Of a stretch of 34,870 bases of DNA, positions 19,783-28,007 are shown in pieces. Made by a program: the position numbers and the translations under genes. The notes under the pieces were generated by a model. That model saw only the letters and a list, made by a program, of their open reading frames with translations, was not told the origin of the DNA and searched no databases. Positions within the stretch are counted from its first letter, which is position 1; each line of letters starts with the position of its first letter. Source of the DNA: a virus; IMG/VR virus record IMGVR_UViG_3300044638_005452, positions 1-34,870 of that record. The stretch is one strand, 5' to 3'.

Positions 19783-20295
19783 TTAGATGGGTTTGTTAAA
19801 GCGGCGCATGGCCGTTGGGACAGTTACCGGAGTGGGGCCTTGTGGCGTGTTCATCACCTCGCGCTCACGCTGCAGCCGCTCGCGCTCATACATGATGTCG
19901 CGCTGGTCGTTTGTGCGCTGATTTTGCAATTCTGGAGCCTGCTCCATCCTGCTGCTCGCCAACGTCGAATTAATCCACGAAGGCAGCACCGGCATGATCA
20001 TCTCGCTGGCGTTGTAGTAATCCATGTCGTTTTTGAGGTCGCCGAAGGCAGCCTTGAGCTTGTCGGTCGTCATGCCAAACGACGGTCCAAGCACTTCGAG
20101 GGTTTTCTTAAAGGCGCGACCTTTGGCCTTGCGGCCTTCCATCTCGCCATACATCTGGCCGATTCCTGCGAGCGCTCCTCCGATGTCCTGTCCCACCTGT
20201 CCCATCATCTGGGCATTGGCCTGTGCGGCACCGACCTGTCCTGCGGCAAGGATCTGGCCGCTATTGTCATTCACTGAGGGGTTATAAGCAAACAT
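19783..20295 (-). CDS. Small internal virion-like protein
   Basis: A 170-aa protein with a Gln/Ala/Gly-rich N-terminus (AAGQVGAAQANAQMMGQVGQ), a charged helix (EMEGRKAKGRAFKKTLEVLG) and a coiled C-terminal part (DIMYERERLQREREVMNTP). The composition is typical of small ejection proteins. It lies between the S74-type protein and the 356-aa protein, in the usual run of internal virion genes. No family recognised. Confidence 0.55.
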   Translation of the reverse strand: MFAYNPSVNDNSGQILAAGQVGAAQANAQMMGQVGQDIGGALAGIGQMYGEMEGRKAKGRAFKKTLEVLGPSFGMTTDKLKAAFGDLKNDMDYYNASEMIMPVLPSWINSTLASSRMEQAPELQNQRTNDQRDIMYERERLQREREVMNTPQGPTPVTVPTAMRRFNKPI

Positions 20296-20313
20296 AGTTT
20301 TGTCTCTTTCTAA

Positions 20314-21381
20314 TTAAGCCGCCTTCGCAGCCATCAATTCATCAGCGAGGGCGGCGCCGATAACCGCTGGCTTGATCGCCAGACGTTTCTTGCCCTTGTA
20401 ATCGACTTCGGCGACAGCCTCCGGCAGCACCTTCGCAACATCCTGCGCCATGAAGCCCTTGTGCTTCTTGTCATCGCCCTTGTAGCTGAACTCGTAAGCG
20501 GTGAGGCCAAGCACGCTGCCCGCCTTGCCGACCGGCTTGATGTCAGCCTTCATGCGCTTGTCTGAGAAGATTGAGCCGCCGATCTGGCCAAACATGCCCA
20601 TCATCCCGGCGTCACGCATCGCGCCTGCCTGCATCGATGCGCCCTGCATGGCGGCATTGTTGTTGAGTGCAGAATTTCTCAGGCTCATGCCCATATTATT
20701 ATTGAAGCTGGCCACGTTGCCGCTTTGCTGCAGGGAGTTGCCGAAGATGTTGCCGACCTGTCCTGTCGTATTACTGAGCGTGGAGGCGCCCAGCCCAAAC
20801 GCCGGACCAATCGACTGCCGGAACGGATCAAGTTCGGTATAGGCACCGGCCAGACCAATCCGCCGCTGCCTGCGCGCAAGATCCATCTGGTTTACATTCG
20901 CCGCAAACCCACGGCGAGCATCCTGCCGAGCGGTGCCATAGGCATCACGATTGAGGATCTCAGCCGCGCTGCTACCCATCGAGGTGCCAAGCCCGCGAGC
21001 CGCAAAGGCCGCGCGTGCCGACTGCGATGCCTCACGCTGCTGCTCCGGTGTTAGCTGGCGGCCAAGGGCCAGCTCAGACTCCGCGTCCCGCTGGAGCTGC
21101 GCCTCAATGGCATTAGGCGCGGACGCCGCTTGCAGCTCCTCGCCGACAACGCCGCGTGCGCGCTGGAGGTATTCGTTGTCGAGCTTACCGGCGAGCTGGT
21201 CGGCGGTGCCGAACTGCATGCGGATATACTCAGGGTATAGCCGCTTGATCGCCGCTTCTTCAGCGGCAGACTGTGCTTGGGCCACGCGAATGCTCGCATT
21301 GGCCATTTTATCGTAGTCAATCGGCGCCGGTGCGGCTGGCACTGGTTGCGGCGCTGGTGCGCTCGGTCCTTTTCCTCCCAT
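20314..21381 (-). CDS. Virion protein with C-terminal S74-type self-cleaving chaperone
   Basis: A 355-aa protein: Pro/Ala-rich start (PSAPAPQPVPAAPAP), helical Ala/Gln-rich body, an Asn/Gly/Met-rich section (about 200-270), then FSDKRMKADIKPVGKAGSVL and KGFMAQDVAKVLPEAV at about 273-325. The last part is the peptidase S74 / intramolecular chaperone pattern of phage fibres, where cleavage occurs before the Ser of SDxR (about residue 273). In other phages this domain trimerises and is shed after folding. Its use on what looks like an internal or tail-needle protein is unusual. ATG starts two bases after the following gene region. Confidence 0.75.
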   Translation of the reverse strand: MGGKGPSAPAPQPVPAAPAPIDYDKMANASIRVAQAQSAAEEAAIKRLYPEYIRMQFGTADQLAGKLDNEYLQRARGVVGEELQAASAPNAIEAQLQRDAESELALGRQLTPEQQREASQSARAAFAARGLGTSMGSSAAEILNRDAYGTARQDARRGFAANVNQMDLARRQRRIGLAGAYTELDPFRQSIGPAFGLGASTLSNTTGQVGNIFGNSLQQSGNVASFNNNMGMSLRNSALNNNAAMQGASMQAGAMRDAGMMGMFGQIGGSIFSDKRMKADIKPVGKAGSVLGLTAYEFSYKGDDKKHKGFMAQDVAKVLPEAVAEVDYKGKKRLAIKPAVIGAALADELMAAKAA

Positions 21382-21382
21382 A

Positions 21383-21730
21383 TTATTGTCCTCCTACTTT
21401 CTTAGTTAGTTGTTCCCACGAATAGACTCGCGGCTCAAAGCTCCCCCTGCGGCACCAAGCCACATAGGTCTGCGGATGCGGCGCCACGCGAAGGCACTCC
21501 CGCACAGGGTTTGTGCCAGCAGTGCCAGCAGCCAGAGTGACGAACCAGCAGTTGCTTTCACCGAGTTCAAATTGTTGCTCCTCCGCGTTCCAGCGACAGG
21601 CTTTGGCCAGCATGAAGCAAGACGGCGAGTTCCACACATAGCCCGCCGACAAGTGCTCGCCGACTGCCTCCCAGAAGTCCTGCGTGCTGTGGTTGTCCCA
21701 CCAGTGTTTTGCGCGTTGCCATGGGGTCAT
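21383..21730 (-). CDS. Hypothetical Trp/Cys-rich protein
   Basis: A 115-aa protein from ATG 21730 (MTPWQRAKHWWDNHSTQDFW), chosen because it overlaps the upstream stop as ATGA. It has several Trp and Cys (SCFMLAKACRWNAEEQQFEL, then SNCWFVTLAAGTAG, then AWCRRGSFEP). Such small proteins between tail fibre and internal genes occur in podovirus genomes, without known function. Confidence 0.6.
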   Translation of the reverse strand: MTPWQRAKHWWDNHSTQDFWEAVGEHLSAGYVWNSPSCFMLAKACRWNAEEQQFELGESNCWFVTLAAGTAGTNPVRECLRVAPHPQTYVAWCRRGSFEPRVYSWEQLTKKVGGQ

Positions 21731-22332
21731 CGGAAGATAGCTACACACACTTGGCCAAGGTCGCCTGCCGCACCCGATGAGCCTGCTTGCGTCCCTATGC
21801 GCAAAGAGGCAGCGGAAATGGTTCCGAGCGGACCCGCATTATATATAACACTGAAGTTTAAGTCTCCAGTCACCATCGCAGCATAGTTCGCATCCGGCAT
21901 AGCCGTTGAGAACGTGACTGTATAATCACCGACTCCATTGCGAAGCACGCTGGCCACATTGCCAGAAGCACGAATAAGACGATTGGTGTTTGCGGTGGAC
22001 ACAGCGCCGGTTGCGTCCGCTGCTCCGTTAAAATTTACCCAAGCCCTGCACGCAAAGATCGGCGGAGAGTTGTCGGCGTTGATCGCCTTTTTGATTTCAC
22101 CAGCGTTGGCTGCGAGGGAGAGCTTGGCGTCGGTGACGGCATCGTCGGCGATCTTGGCTGTCTCGACTGCGTTGCTGGCCAGCTTCGCGGATGTGACATT
22201 CGCGTCCGCAATCTTCGCGGTCGTGACTTCATTGTCAGCGACAACGACAGTCGGCGCGGCGGCGCTGTTGAGTTTCGCGGGGGTGACGGTCTCGCCGCTG
22301 ACCCAGTTATATCCTGCACTTACGTTTGCCAT
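21727..22332 (-). CDS. Tail fibre protein with degenerate heptad repeats
   Basis: A 201-aa protein. Residues about 30-72 are repeats of the form VTTAKIADANVTSAKLA, typical of trimeric fibre shafts. The C-terminal domain (about 88-201) begins FACRAWVNFNG and continues IRASGNVASVLRNGVGDYTV, and closely resembles that of the 224-aa protein at 24372. It is likely a fibre tip or receptor-binding part. It lies next to the large tail protein gene at 22351. Confidence 0.7.
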   Translation of the reverse strand: MANVSAGYNWVSGETVTPAKLNSAAAPTVVVADNEVTTAKIADANVTSAKLASNAVETAKIADDAVTDAKLSLAANAGEIKKAINADNSPPIFACRAWVNFNGAADATGAVSTANTNRLIRASGNVASVLRNGVGDYTVTFSTAMPDANYAAMVTGDLNFSVIYNAGPLGTISAASLRIGTQAGSSGAAGDLGQVCVAIFR

Positions 22333-22350
22333 AATTGTTCTCCTTAGTTG

Positions 22351-24369
22351 TTAAGCTGCGTTGCGTGTCTCAGTCGGCGGGTTGCTCGGGCCAGCCGCCT
22401 CGATGCTGACGTTGCGGATTTCCGGCCGATTGGCCGTGGTTAGAAATTCCAGTTCGCAGTAATGCGCTTTTTGCCGGATCGGCTGCTTGAGCGTGTAGTC
22501 TTCTGCCAAGCCGGACGTGTTGGTCTGTCCCTGCACTAGCGTGATCTCTGCATCGGGATTGACGGTAATAGCCTTCACCGTGACCGATGCGGTGTTGGGC
22601 AAGACGACATCGGAGAGCGAGCGGACGAAGCGTTTCGTGGTCATACCGATCATGCCGCTGCCCATGCCGTAGCGGCGGGTGACGATGCGGCCAGCGACCG
22701 GCGTGATGACATCGGCCTCCACGTCGGGCGACTGGTCGCCCTCCTCGATCTCGTCGAGGAGCATGAGGCGACCGGCCTTGTTGCTGACGAAAAGACGGCG
22801 CTCGTTGGCGCGGGTGGCCACAACGAAGTCATCCACGCCGAAACCATAAATGTCGCGGGTTTCCCACTGGTCGTTCAAGGCATTGTATAAAAACACACCG
22901 TTGTTGCTGTCGGCACCGGCCAGCGGGACGGCGAGGTAGTAGCGGTTGCTATACCAGAGGCCGACCGAGTTCTTGAGCAATGTCGCGTTGAGGTCGTCGA
23001 GCTGGTTGGCGATGGGGTCGCTGAGAGGCTTGGTGTCGCCGCGCAGCTTCAAGTCGAGGCGGCTGTCGAGGCGATACACGCCGGAGTCGCTGAGGAAATA
23101 GACAAACTGCCCCGCCGTGGCGATGGAGCGGCGGGCCGCGCAGCCGACCTCATCGGTGAGGAGAGTGAGCTTGCTGAGTGCCGTGTTGATGGCTGTGGCG
23201 CTGCCGTCCACGCTGGCGAATTGATTGACCTCCGCGAGCCAGATGGACTTTCTACAAAAGACGAGGAAGCTGTTTTCCACCCACGGATGCACCGCGACGA
23301 CGAAGTCATTGCTGCCCGCACCGGCGCGGAACGACTGCCAGTAAGGATCGTAGGTATTGGCGTCCAAGATATCGCTGATGAGCACGTTGTTCTTGCCGTC
23401 AGGAAGCACCAGTCGGTTGTTGACGTAGGTGCCCCAAGGCGTCGAACGCATGGTCTTGTAGGTCGCCGACATTCCGGTGGGCACGCCTGCGGGACTGCGG
23501 ACGAAGGAGGTCGTGATGCCGTCCCAGTAAAGCGGTGCCTTCACGCGGCGGATGGTGCGGCCGCTGGTCGTGGCGTCGGTCGCGGTGCCGCTGGGCACGG
23601 TAATCGTGAAGGAGTTCGTTGAGGACGTGGCGATGTCGTATTCCACGCCGTCGAAGGCAGCGACATTGCTCCCCTCGATGCGCACGCGGGCGCCCGCGGG
23701 GAATCCGTGGCCAGTCAGGTTGACGGTCGCCGTGGTGGACGCCACCGTAATGCCGCCGGTGGTCACGTTCTTGACAACCCAATTCGGACGCGAGGCATCG
23801 GCTTCGCGGAACAAGTAAAGGCGGTCGTTAGCCTGCACCATGGAGACCGTATCGGTCGGCTCGATGACCTCGTCCGGTGAGGTCGGGTAGCCCAGTTCCT
23901 GTGGGAGCACCGAGATGACGATAGTGTCGCCGTTCTCGTCTACGATTTCTTCTCCGGTGTCAGTAACCAGAAAGCCGCCCGCCCAGACACCGGCGAAGGA
24001 TTGGTTGTCGTCCAGCAGGATGGTGTAAGCGCGATCCCCGCCTGCCAGCACTACGATCTCCGCGCTCTGCACCTGATCTGGCGAGCGGTAGACGCTGGCC
24101 GCAAAGATGCCGCCCGAGTAGACGCTCTGCACGATCGGCGCGTTGGGCGCAGGGTTGAGCACGAAGGGCACCGTGAGCGGCGAGCTGGCCACGCTGATCG
24201 CGTCCGCCATGCGCTTTGCACCCTTGCGCGTCACCGCCACGCCACGATCAAGCCGCATGTTCTCGCTCAACTGGAGCATGCCAGCGGGCAATGCCACCGG
24301 ATTGATGCGCGAGGCATAGCCTGCGAATCCGGCGTCACCGTCTCTGAGGATGGGGCTTTCTAGGGACAT
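22351..24369 (-). CDS. Large tail protein (nozzle / tail-tubular-B-like)
   Basis: A 672-aa beta-rich protein with no signal peptide. It has repeated strand-turn elements (VTTGGITVASTTATVNLTGH, then WPQ/DPYWQSFRAGAG-type loops) and a mid-protein propeller-like series ending KLTLLTDEVGCAARRSIATA. It is flanked by two fibre genes sharing a C-terminal domain. Large beta-rich proteins of this size downstream of the portal/adaptor in podoviruses form the tail nozzle. The assignment is by size, strand pattern and context, not by a recognised motif. Confidence 0.55.
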   Translation of the reverse strand: MSLESPILRDGDAGFAGYASRINPVALPAGMLQLSENMRLDRGVAVTRKGAKRMADAISVASSPLTVPFVLNPAPNAPIVQSVYSGGIFAASVYRSPDQVQSAEIVVLAGGDRAYTILLDDNQSFAGVWAGGFLVTDTGEEIVDENGDTIVISVLPQELGYPTSPDEVIEPTDTVSMVQANDRLYLFREADASRPNWVVKNVTTGGITVASTTATVNLTGHGFPAGARVRIEGSNVAAFDGVEYDIATSSTNSFTITVPSGTATDATTSGRTIRRVKAPLYWDGITTSFVRSPAGVPTGMSATYKTMRSTPWGTYVNNRLVLPDGKNNVLISDILDANTYDPYWQSFRAGAGSNDFVVAVHPWVENSFLVFCRKSIWLAEVNQFASVDGSATAINTALSKLTLLTDEVGCAARRSIATAGQFVYFLSDSGVYRLDSRLDLKLRGDTKPLSDPIANQLDDLNATLLKNSVGLWYSNRYYLAVPLAGADSNNGVFLYNALNDQWETRDIYGFGVDDFVVATRANERRLFVSNKAGRLMLLDEIEEGDQSPDVEADVITPVAGRIVTRRYGMGSGMIGMTTKRFVRSLSDVVLPNTASVTVKAITVNPDAEITLVQGQTNTSGLAEDYTLKQPIRQKAHYCELEFLTTANRPEIRNVSIEAAGPSNPPTETRNAA

Positions 24370-24371
24370 TG

Positions 24372-25046
24372 TTATCTAAACACGGAAATCATGCACAGCT
24401 CGTCATCTGCGCGAGTTGATCCGTCATCTTGTCTTGAAAACAAAACACTGAAACTGCCTGCCGTTTGCGAGCCAAACGAAAGGTGGCCGAAATGAAGGTT
24501 GGCCAAGCTGCGACCAGACCCATTGACTATTGCATAGTTGGCATCTGCCATGGCCGTTGTGAATGTTACCGTGTAGTCGCCCGTTCCGTTCTTGAGCACG
24601 CTGGCCACGTTGCCGCCTGCTCGGATATGCACGTTGGCTCCGTTGGTTGACGCTCCGGTGTTTGCGGCGTTGCGCGCTCCATTAAAGTTGACCCAAGCAC
24701 GGCAGCCATAGATCGGGGCCGATCCAGTTTGTGCTCCGTCAAGCATTGGCGCGGTCACCCTCGCGCTACCAATCGCCGTCACTCCGGTATTACTCACCGT
24801 CACATCCCCAGTCAGCTCCGTGGCGGTCGGCACGTTGCTGGCGTTGCCGAGGAGCACGCGGCCTGCGGTGATGTTGGCGAGTTTGGTGTGGGCGATGGCG
24901 GCCGCCGCATCAACATCCGCATTGACCAGTCCGCCGCGCACAACAGATGCGGCGACACGCTTGGTCAGTCCGCTCTGCTCGATGATAAACTCGTCGCCGC
25001 CTGCGAGGGTTGTGGCTTGGGTTAGTTGTCCGATTGTTTTGGCCAT
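24372..25046 (-). CDS. Tail fibre / tip protein
   Basis: A 224-aa protein. The N-terminus is IGQLTQATTLAGGDEFIIEQ, a pattern found at the virion-attachment end of fibres. An Ala-rich shaft follows (VDAAAAIAHTKLANITAG), then a C-terminal domain from YGCRAWVNFNGARN through VASVLKNGTGDYTVTFTTAM. That domain is duplicated in the protein at 21727. Probably trimeric and receptor-contacting. It overlaps no neighbour but is only two bases from the nozzle-like gene. Confidence 0.7.
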   Translation of the reverse strand: MAKTIGQLTQATTLAGGDEFIIEQSGLTKRVAASVVRGGLVNADVDAAAAIAHTKLANITAGRVLLGNASNVPTATELTGDVTVSNTGVTAIGSARVTAPMLDGAQTGSAPIYGCRAWVNFNGARNAANTGASTNGANVHIRAGGNVASVLKNGTGDYTVTFTTAMADANYAIVNGSGRSLANLHFGHLSFGSQTAGSFSVLFSRQDDGSTRADDELCMISVFR

Positions 25047-25054
25047 AGTCGTAA

Positions 25055-25639
25055 TTAGTTAAGTGCTGCCTTGAGTCTGCTCTTGAACCGCGCCGCGTCG
25101 GCGGGAGAGATGTCGTTCTTGCGATTGGGGGCGATTTGTTGGTGCGTGACGATGCGGGACATCGGGATGTGCCACTTCTTCATGCGGGGCACGATGTATT
25201 GGATGGCGCTGTCCATGGCCGCTTCACCGAGCGGGTCTTCGTAGGTGTCGCCGTCCCACGCCACACCGAGGCTGTAGCTGTTACAGTCCGGCGCGCCTTG
25301 CCACGAGCTGATGCCTGCGTGCCAGCAGCGGGCCGTATCGTCGGCGAGGACGGTGCGGTTGCCGTTTCTGGCGATGATGACGTGGTAACTCACTTTGCTT
25401 TCAGGGTTCATGCACCAGCTCACGCTGCCGTTATAGCTGCCGCTCGTATGGTGCAGGACGATCATTGATGGCGTGATGGGGCGTCCGCTTTTGTTCGGGG
25501 TGTTGAGACGGCGTTCGTCGTAGGCTTTGCTCGCGGCGGGTGTGGAGACGGTTGTGGATTCTAATGGCAAGCTCGGCGAGGCTGGCGCTGGGCCAGTCGC
25601 GGACTTCTTGCCAAACAGATTCTTGATCCACTTCCACAT
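25055..25639 (-). CDS. N-acetylmuramoyl-L-alanine amidase endolysin (Amidase_2)
   Basis: A 194-aa lysin. The N-terminus is short, basic and aromatic (MWKWIKNLFGKK) and is followed by a Pro/Ser-rich linker. The Amidase_2 domain covers about 55-180. Zinc ligands by family pattern are His63 or His64 (VLHHTSGS), His166 (THQQIAP) and Asp176 (KNDISP). H107 (CWHAG) and K174 match active-site positions. It cleaves the amide bond between MurNAc and L-Ala in peptidoglycan. Together with two membrane proteins and a small lipoprotein upstream it makes a lysis cassette. Confidence 0.88.
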   Translation of the reverse strand: MWKWIKNLFGKKSATGPAPASPSLPLESTTVSTPAASKAYDERRLNTPNKSGRPITPSMIVLHHTSGSYNGSVSWCMNPESKVSYHVIIARNGNRTVLADDTARCWHAGISSWQGAPDCNSYSLGVAWDGDTYEDPLGEAAMDSAIQYIVPRMKKWHIPMSRIVTHQQIAPNRKNDISPADAARFKSRLKAALN

Positions 25640-25641
25640 GG

Positions 25642-25794
25642 TTACTTCGCGTGGCCTTTGGGCGGCGGGTTGACCGTTACGGTTGCCTGTTGCTTAATGA
25701 AGTCATAGCCGACCGTCACGCAGCCAGCCGCAGCGACAGCCCAGCTCACGGCGAGGATCGCAACTGCAATGGCTTTTGTGACGCGGGCGGGCAT
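25642..25794 (-). CDS. Small lipoprotein-like lysis protein
   Basis: A 50-aa protein: MPARVTKAIAVAILAVSWAV then AAAGCVTVGYDFIKQQATVT. A hydrophobic signal ends in AAGC, a weak lipobox, so lipidation at Cys25 is possible. A Pro-rich tail follows. Placed between a membrane protein and the amidase, it would suit an outer-membrane spanin or a small lysis accessory. It is too short to be sure. Confidence 0.55.
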   Translation of the reverse strand: MPARVTKAIAVAILAVSWAVAAAGCVTVGYDFIKQQATVTVNPPPKGHAK

Positions 25795-25798
25795 GGAG

Positions 25799-25972
25799 TC
25801 AGAGGCGGGCGTTGTTGTCTTTGGCCACGATCAAGCCCCAACCGGCGAGCAGACTCGCGGCGATGAGGCCGAGGTCGGGCACGCTGCCATTGGCGAGGAA
25901 CTCGCGGCCAGCGGTCGAGAGCGATGCGATGATAGTGAGGATTCCCAGTAGGGTTGTTTTCCAGTTTCTCAT
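25799..25972 (-). CDS. Small membrane protein, holin candidate
   Basis: A 57-aa protein (MRNWKTTLLGILTIIASLST, then DLGLIAASLLAGWGLIVAKD) with two hydrophobic segments (about 8-22 and 35-50). The N-terminal KNWKTT-like start and WGLxxAKD end resemble a class of small phage holins. It starts one base after the preceding membrane gene and lies upstream of the lipoprotein and amidase genes. Confidence 0.65.
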   Translation of the reverse strand: MRNWKTTLLGILTIIASLSTAGREFLANGSVPDLGLIAASLLAGWGLIVAKDNNARL

Positions 25973-25973
25973 A

Positions 25974-26180
25974 TTATTTCATTTCCTTCCGTTTCTTCCG
26001 AATGTCGTGCAGGACGCTTATGAGCGTGGCCAGTCCGACCAAAATACCGATGCAAAGACCTGCAACGCGCAGGGTGGTTTCAAGGTGGGGGAGCATACTA
26101 AAAACAGATGAACCAATGCTTGTCGCCGTTCCGATGACGCCTTTTTCGGTGGTCGTCATGTCGTAGTGCCACGAAGTCAT
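25974..26180 (-). CDS. Membrane protein, holin or antiholin candidate
   Basis: A 68-aa protein from ATG 26180 (MTSWHYDMTTTEKGVIGTAT). A TM helix runs about 40-57 (VAGLCIGILVGLATLISVL) with a strongly basic end (HDIRKKRKEMK), the usual class II/III holin charge pattern. It starts in an ATGA overlap; the GTG at 26186 is a weaker alternative. Two adjacent small membrane proteins may form a holin/antiholin pair. Confidence 0.65.
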   Translation of the reverse strand: MTSWHYDMTTTEKGVIGTATSIGSSVFSMLPHLETTLRVAGLCIGILVGLATLISVLHDIRKKRKEMK

Positions 26181-26449
26181 AGCCACACCCTCCGTTGCTG
26201 CGTCGGTGTGACGCTGTAGTCCGCCGCCGGATCTGGCCGTTCGTCAGTCACGCGCAGATTGAGGTGCCAGCCGTCGAGCAGCGTGCTGACCGGATTCTCG
26301 GGATCGCTGTTGTCTACGTCTGCCAGCACACCAACAGGATCAAGCGCATAGCCGGTGCCGCTGGTCTTCCAGCCGTTCTCGCTGTCGTAGTAATCGGCCA
26401 GCGCGGTTTGGGCGGTAGCTTCGCTTGGGAATTTGTAGAGGTAGTCCAT
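26177..26449 (-). CDS. Hypothetical tail-region protein
   Basis: A 90-aa protein (MDYLYKFPSEATAQTALADY) ending in DYSVTPTQQRRVWL. This ending is familiar from small phage proteins found after tail genes, without a known function. It overlaps the downstream membrane gene as ATGA, so it is translated just before the lysis genes. Confidence 0.6.
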   Translation of the reverse strand: MDYLYKFPSEATAQTALADYYDSENGWKTSGTGYALDPVGVLADVDNSDPENPVSTLLDGWHLNLRVTDERPDPAADYSVTPTQQRRVWL

Positions 26450-26450
26450 G

Positions 26451-27737
26451 TTAGGTCGTCAGTTGCTGGAGCAGCGTGTCGGTGAGGCGTTTGGGCCAGT
26501 ACGCGATCTTGCGGATGTGGCCGTTGAGGGTTACTTGGTTGCCACTGGCTGCAAACACCAATCGACTCACAACTGGAAGAGTTCCGCTTGTATCGGTTCC
26601 GACTACAGTTCCATTGATGGCTTGCGCGAAATCATCAACTTTATATACGCCGATGCGCTTATAGACGCCCGCCGCTGTATACCCACTAGCTGCGATGCTG
26701 ACATGTGTGACGTTGTCAGCGACAACAGCAAACTGCGCTTGCGTGTTACCGGCCCACCGCAATCCAATCCAGTTGTTTGCGATGTCGCTATTAAACGTAA
26801 CAACGTCTCTGCCGCCCGCGATGTCGGATGTCACCGAAGTCTCCGCAAACAACGTCCCCTCCGCTTGATTGTAAAACGAAGAGATCGGCGTGACGACCGC
26901 CGAGTCCGCTGCGCGGGTGGCGGCGGCGGTGGTCGTCGGGATGTAGCTGGTGGGGAAGGCGCCTGCTTCTAGTTGGGCGCCCCAGATGAATAGGCCGGAT
27001 GTGCCGTCGCCGGTGTAGGCGCTTTGGCCGGTGTTATCAGCCATAAATATCGAGGGCTGATTTGTAAGCGAAGACGTTGCCGTTGCCGATATAGACACTC
27101 TCCACCAGCCAGACCCGACACTTGTGACAGAAGACGCTGTTACTGATGCAGTAACACCGCTGGTAGCTCCTGTTGTTAAATTAACTAACAGGCTTGGATT
27201 TGTAGAAAATGCTGTGCCAGTATTTGATTGGTGCATCGCCAAGTATGCCTGAGATCTTTCTGCCGCTTTTAGGAATACCGAAAATGTATATGTTGTGCCT
27301 GAAACGTATGATACTGATGGTGCAGCGATTCTGTGGCTGTTGTTGTCAGTATTTTCTACAATTTTTTCAGCCGTTGTCGTCCCGTCTGGTGAGGCTGCGG
27401 CATTTGCCGTTACCGATAGTCTTACTTGACCCCACGCCGCATTTGCCGCATCCGCCGAATGCGTCAGCAAATTCGTCCGCGACTCCTCAATCAGCAACCC
27501 ACGCGACTCACCAGTCACCGGATCGTGGTCGAAGCGCGGCGTGTCATTGGCGGCCGTCTGCAAGACACCATTGGCGTCAAAGAAGGTCGCGCCGCTCGCC
27601 CGCGTGAAGGTGATCGCGGGGCCGGTGCCGTGGTCGAGGGTCTTCAGCGCGGCGAAGTCACGCTGGAATGACGGAAGATCCGTCTCGTAGATCAGCTCGC
27701 GGTTGCCGATGAGGCCGCTGGAGAATCCTTGGATCAT
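26451..27737 (-). CDS. Tail/head spike adhesin with lectin-like domains
   Basis: A 428-aa protein. The N-terminal part has GTGPAITFTRASGATFFDAN and GESRGLLIEESRTNLLTHS, the recognisable start of phage head-spike fibre / carbohydrate-binding domains. A central beta domain ends in a FIWGAQLEAGAFPTSYIPT segment. The last 130 residues form a concanavalin-like domain ending HIRKIAYWPKRLTDTLLQQL. The role is probably host surface binding. Part of the gene (about 27040-27420) is visibly AT-richer than its surroundings, which suggests exchange of receptor-binding sequence. Confidence 0.75.
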   Translation of the reverse strand: MIQGFSSGLIGNRELIYETDLPSFQRDFAALKTLDHGTGPAITFTRASGATFFDANGVLQTAANDTPRFDHDPVTGESRGLLIEESRTNLLTHSADAANAAWGQVRLSVTANAAASPDGTTTAEKIVENTDNNSHRIAAPSVSYVSGTTYTFSVFLKAAERSQAYLAMHQSNTGTAFSTNPSLLVNLTTGATSGVTASVTASSVTSVGSGWWRVSISATATSSLTNQPSIFMADNTGQSAYTGDGTSGLFIWGAQLEAGAFPTSYIPTTTAAATRAADSAVVTPISSFYNQAEGTLFAETSVTSDIAGGRDVVTFNSDIANNWIGLRWAGNTQAQFAVVADNVTHVSIAASGYTAAGVYKRIGVYKVDDFAQAINGTVVGTDTSGTLPVVSRLVFAASGNQVTLNGHIRKIAYWPKRLTDTLLQQLTT

Positions 27738-27995
27738 TTATTTGCGGTAGGCGATGACGCTGCCACTGTGCAGGTCAATGGCGGTGAACAGACCGAAGAT
27801 GGTCAACCCAGCGGGCACCGTGATGGCACTGCCGAGCAGCGTGTTGGCGAGGCCGGAGACGTTGCCGGTCAGGGTGTGGAACTTGGTGTCCGTCACGGCT
27901 TGGATCGCGGCCCACTCGCCGGTGTAGAGGGCGGTGTCGCCGATGTATTGAGCGCCGGATTGGCTGTTAGTGATGCGTGCGTTAGGGAATCCCAT
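27738..27995 (-). CDS. Small tail-associated protein
   Basis: An 85-aa beta-rich protein (MGFPNARITNSQSGAQYIGD, later NVSGLANTLLGSAITVPAGL). It directly precedes the spike gene in transcription order (stop at 27738, one base from the next start). Small proteins of this kind occur in tails of related phages; a chaperone or adaptor for the spike is possible. No family recognised. Confidence 0.55.
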   Translation of the reverse strand: MGFPNARITNSQSGAQYIGDTALYTGEWAAIQAVTDTKFHTLTGNVSGLANTLLGSAITVPAGLTIFGLFTAIDLHSGSVIAYRK

Positions 27996-28007
27996 AGTGT
28001 TGGTTGG

